In this document: positions 61,361 through 64,000 of the stretch, piece by piece
Layout of the letters: each line of letters opens with the position of its first letter
Position numbering within the stretch: position 1 is the first letter of the stretch
Source of the DNA: Mytilus edulis
Lineage: Eukaryota; Mollusca; Bivalvia; Mytilida; Mytilidae
Direction: 5' to 3'
NCBI RefSeq assembly: GCF_963676685.1
Contig: NC_092347.1
Location: forward strand, 91,700,592 to 91,764,591
DNA length: 64,000 bases
Translations under genes and position numbers: made by a program
The notes under the pieces: model-generated
Told to the model about the DNA's origin: nothing
The model's input: only the letters and a program-made list of their open reading frames with translations
Database searches by the model: none

Positions 61361-63916
61361 CACCATAAGTTATCAAATCCATACCCAACGAATTGAAATA
61401 AAAATCTCCGACCTAAGTTATAACATAGAGAAATAAATACCCGATTTTGCAAAAGTTTTATAGGGAACAAAAAAGCAATGACAAGAATAATTCTAAACTA
61501 AGGCTGTTTGAGCATTATGGGGTTGGGACGATCGTCGGCAAGACTTATTAAGTTTGTCGATGTGCATTTACAATCGGATATAAATAGGGAGCATGAGTTC
61601 AACAGTAAGCACGTGGAAAATTTTATTTGCTCTGTATTATTTCTGATAACAGATGAAATATAAATTCCTCAATTGCTTTCCCTGGGAAATACAAGTTTAT
61701 TTGTCACAATAAACAAATCAGAAGTTTGAGCATAATGGAGAGATGGATAAGACATTTTCGATTTTCTGTTAAGAGGAACTGTATGTAAGAATTAGAATGT
61801 TCCTTATTTATTTAAAAAGAGCAAAAAATCTTTGAAAAAATATGATGTTATAGTTTAGATATAATTTTTGTCGGTATGCAAATAACTTAGATATCCAAGT
61901 AAATATAAAAGAAATAATAGATATTATTCAGATATTAGATCCAAACAAAGCATCTGGTCCTGATGTGATCAGTCATAAGATGCTAAAGCTGTGTCCAGAA
62001 AAGGTAGCAGTTCCGCTCCATATTATATTTAATAAATCCTCAAGAGAGGGGATATACCCAACTAGCTGGAAGATAGCTAATCTGATACCCATTTTCAAAA
62101 AGGGAGATTCATCTTTGCCATCAAATTATAGACCGATATCCTTAATTAGTTGTGTAGGAAAAGTTATGGAAAGAGTTGTGTTCAAGCACTTATACAATCA
62201 TTTAAAAGCTAATAAATTAATTTATGAGTATCAATCAGGATTTCTCCCTAAAAATTCAACTGTTCATCAACTCTTAGAAATATATAATTGCATATAAAAC
62301 TCCTTTGAAAAAAAGATATAAACTGTTTTGTATTCTGTGACTTCTCTAAAGCTTTCGACAAAGTTTGGCATAGGGGTCTTATATGTAAAATGAAAGCTTA
62401 TGGTGTTGACGGAAACGTATTGAATTGGTTTCAGGATTATCTACACGACAGACAACAGAGAGTAGTATTAAATAACTCGTCTTCTTCCTTCTGCAATGTC
62501 TCAGCTGGTGTTCCCCAGGGATCGCTTCTGGGCCCTCTTCTCTTTGTCTTATACATTAATGATATTGCTGATAAGCTTACTTCACTGTGTCGGCTATTTG
62601 CTGACGACACATCATTCAATTATTCTGGTAACGACGGAGAACAGATTGAATCTGTTATCGATCGCGACTTGAAAGAGCTGGATGTTTGGTCTTCTAAATG
62701 GCTTATGTCATTTAACCCAGATAAAACCGAAATTATGATTTTTTTTTCAAATATTGAGACTCCAGACCTTAGCTTTTCCTTAAATGGTAAATATATCTTT
62801 AAGTACATTTCATTAGCACCTGGGAGTTATTTTCAGTAGTGACACAAAATGGAACAATCATATTGAAAGTATAATTCTAAGTGTAAAGAAACACTTAAAT
62901 GTTTTACGTAAACTTAAGTACCGATTATCTCGAAATAATTTAGAAAAACTATACTTAGTTTTTATTCCACCCATTTTTGAATATGCCACGGAAGTGTGGG
63001 ATAATTGTGGAATAGGCTACTCACATAAATTAGAAAATTTGCAATTAGAGGCCGCAAGAATAGTAACAGGTCTACCAATATTTACAAAAACTGAAACTTT
63101 ATATTCTGAGGTTGGTTGGGAATCTAGCTCTTTTTGAAAGAAGAAGGAGAAGAAAATTACAAATGTTTTATAACATGATCCAAAAGCATGCACCAGACTA
63201 TCTATGTAATCTTGTACCTCCTTGTGTACAAAGTACAACCAACTACCCGTTTCGAAATGGTCATGATATTATTGTTCCATTTTGTAGACTTTCCCTTACT
63301 ACTGAATCGTTTTTTCCCTCAACTATACGTGAATGGAATAAACTTGATCCAAAAATTCGCAGTGTCGACTCTATTTCTAAATTTAAGAAAGAATTAAAAA
63401 ACGATAGTCTATTATGTAAAATTGAAACGTTTTATTTGTACATCCCAAGGAAATTAAATATTATCTTAACGCAATTGCGATGTTCCGCTTCATTCTTAAA
63501 CAATAACCTATTTAGAGCTTATATTATAGATGATCCTTCTTGCCATTGTGGGTCCGATATTGAGGATGTCTACCATTACTTCTTAGTTTGTCCAAAATAC
63601 AAAATTCAGACACTTTGAAATGTCACTGAAATCCATTTTATTTCTTCTGAAATATAAGAAAAGTTAAAAACAAAAAACAAAAAACAGGAGAAGACGATGA
63701 TATGACAATTATTTAAAACAATACTATTCCTGAAAAAACATCAACAAAGATATGTATTCTCTGATACGTATATGGAACTATATGAACATTAATATTTTGT
63801 AACCATAGCTTTGTTTAATGACAGGTGTTCCTCCTCCTTGTCCACGAGATTTCTTAGGCCATAGTACATCATGTTATCATGCTGCTCATATCTTGGCAAC
63901 ATGGCCCGAGGCTGCG
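60989..63916 (+). CDS. C-type lectin domain gene, partial (two exons, continues past the window)
   Basis: Two exons are visible, 60989-61066 and 63825-63916, each with a good acceptor (TGTTTCAG, AATGACAG) and donor (GTGAGT, GTAAGT). The first ends with one base and the second starts with two, making AGT (Ser), so they join in frame. The first gives a Thr/Ile/Asn stretch with N-glycosylation sequons (NAT, NTT), a stalk-like linker. The second gives VPPPCPRDFLGHSTSCYHAA and HILATWPEAA, the start of a C-type lectin domain (first Cys pair and the CY...TW.EA pattern). C-type lectin domains bind carbohydrates or proteins, usually on secreted or surface molluscan recognition proteins. The signal peptide and the rest of the domain are outside what I can see. 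Confidence 0.75.
61332..61360. repeat. Poly(A) run
   Basis: About 29 A in a row in the lectin intron; a possible retroposed tail or simple slippage tract. Confidence 0.8.
61880..63660 (+). pseudogene. Degenerate non-LTR retrotransposon in the lectin intron
   Basis: A jockey/CR1-like reverse transcriptase broken into frames: 61917-62297 (ILDPNKASGPDVISHKMLK, NYRPISLIS), about 62325-62815 (DFSKAFDKVWHRGL, VPQGSLLGPLLF, catalytic FADDTS), about 62815-63125 (LGVIFSSDTKWNNHIESI, in another frame) and 63112-63618 (C-terminal part with CHCG...DVYHYFLVCPKY). Frame changes or stops near 62298-62320, 62815 and 63110 make it inactive. The 5' part with the endonuclease is absent. It is a different family from the LINE at 963, with FADD in place of YADD. 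Confidence 0.9.
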
Positions 63917-64000
63917 GTAAGTTTTTTTGTCAAGCCCTTTCTACCCCTTTTGCTTTTTATAAAAGAGTATAATATAAACAACCTTGTATAAAAGGTCACA
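63917..64000. other. Intron of the lectin gene to the window end
   Basis: Starts with the donor GTAAGT; nothing else recognisable. Confidence 0.6.

Overview
The window looks like nuclear DNA of a bivalve mollusc, most likely a marine mussel (Mytilus or a close relative). The sequence is AT-rich. The genes are split into short exons with GT/AG borders and kilobase introns, and the space between them is filled with short interspersed repeats, MITE-like elements, minisatellites and decayed non-LTR retrotransposons. Several of these repeats match ones I recall from mussel sequence; no database was searched. There are no operons, no CRISPR arrays and no bacterial or organellar genes.

Layout. 0-6.4 kb is repeats: a TTAA-flanked MITE (806-3620) carries a 5'-truncated LINE (963-3084) inside it. 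A candidate first coding exon lies at 6473-6549, and 6.5-24.5 kb is non-coding, with LINE ends, MITEs, minisatellites and a 1.87 kb terminal-inverted-repeat element (17272-19139). From 24559 to 34434 on the + strand there is a five-exon gene for an unrecognised charged, coiled-coil-rich protein with an acidic tail. Its splice phases agree throughout, and the 6473 exon joins it in phase. A 68-bp, ten-copy minisatellite follows (35332-36008).

The core of the window is a divergent pair of CDC25 dual-specificity phosphatase genes. One is on the - strand (46524 down to 38597, seven exons, 278 aa) and the other on the + strand (52877-56792, eight exons, 312 aa). They share exon order, splice phases, the CX5R catalytic loop and the C-terminal tail, so they are paralogues from an inverted duplication; about 6.35 kb separates their start codons. 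The - copy has Ala in place of the usual Gly right after the catalytic loop, and weaker splice donors. CDC25 enzymes activate cyclin-dependent kinases by removing inhibitory phosphates, so the locus is a cell-cycle locus.

The right end (56.9-64 kb) has an inverted pair of repeats, a small cysteine-rich ORF (58447-58809), and two exons (60989-61066 and 63825-63916) of a C-type-lectin-domain gene that runs off the window. A frameshifted LINE sits in the intron between those two exons.
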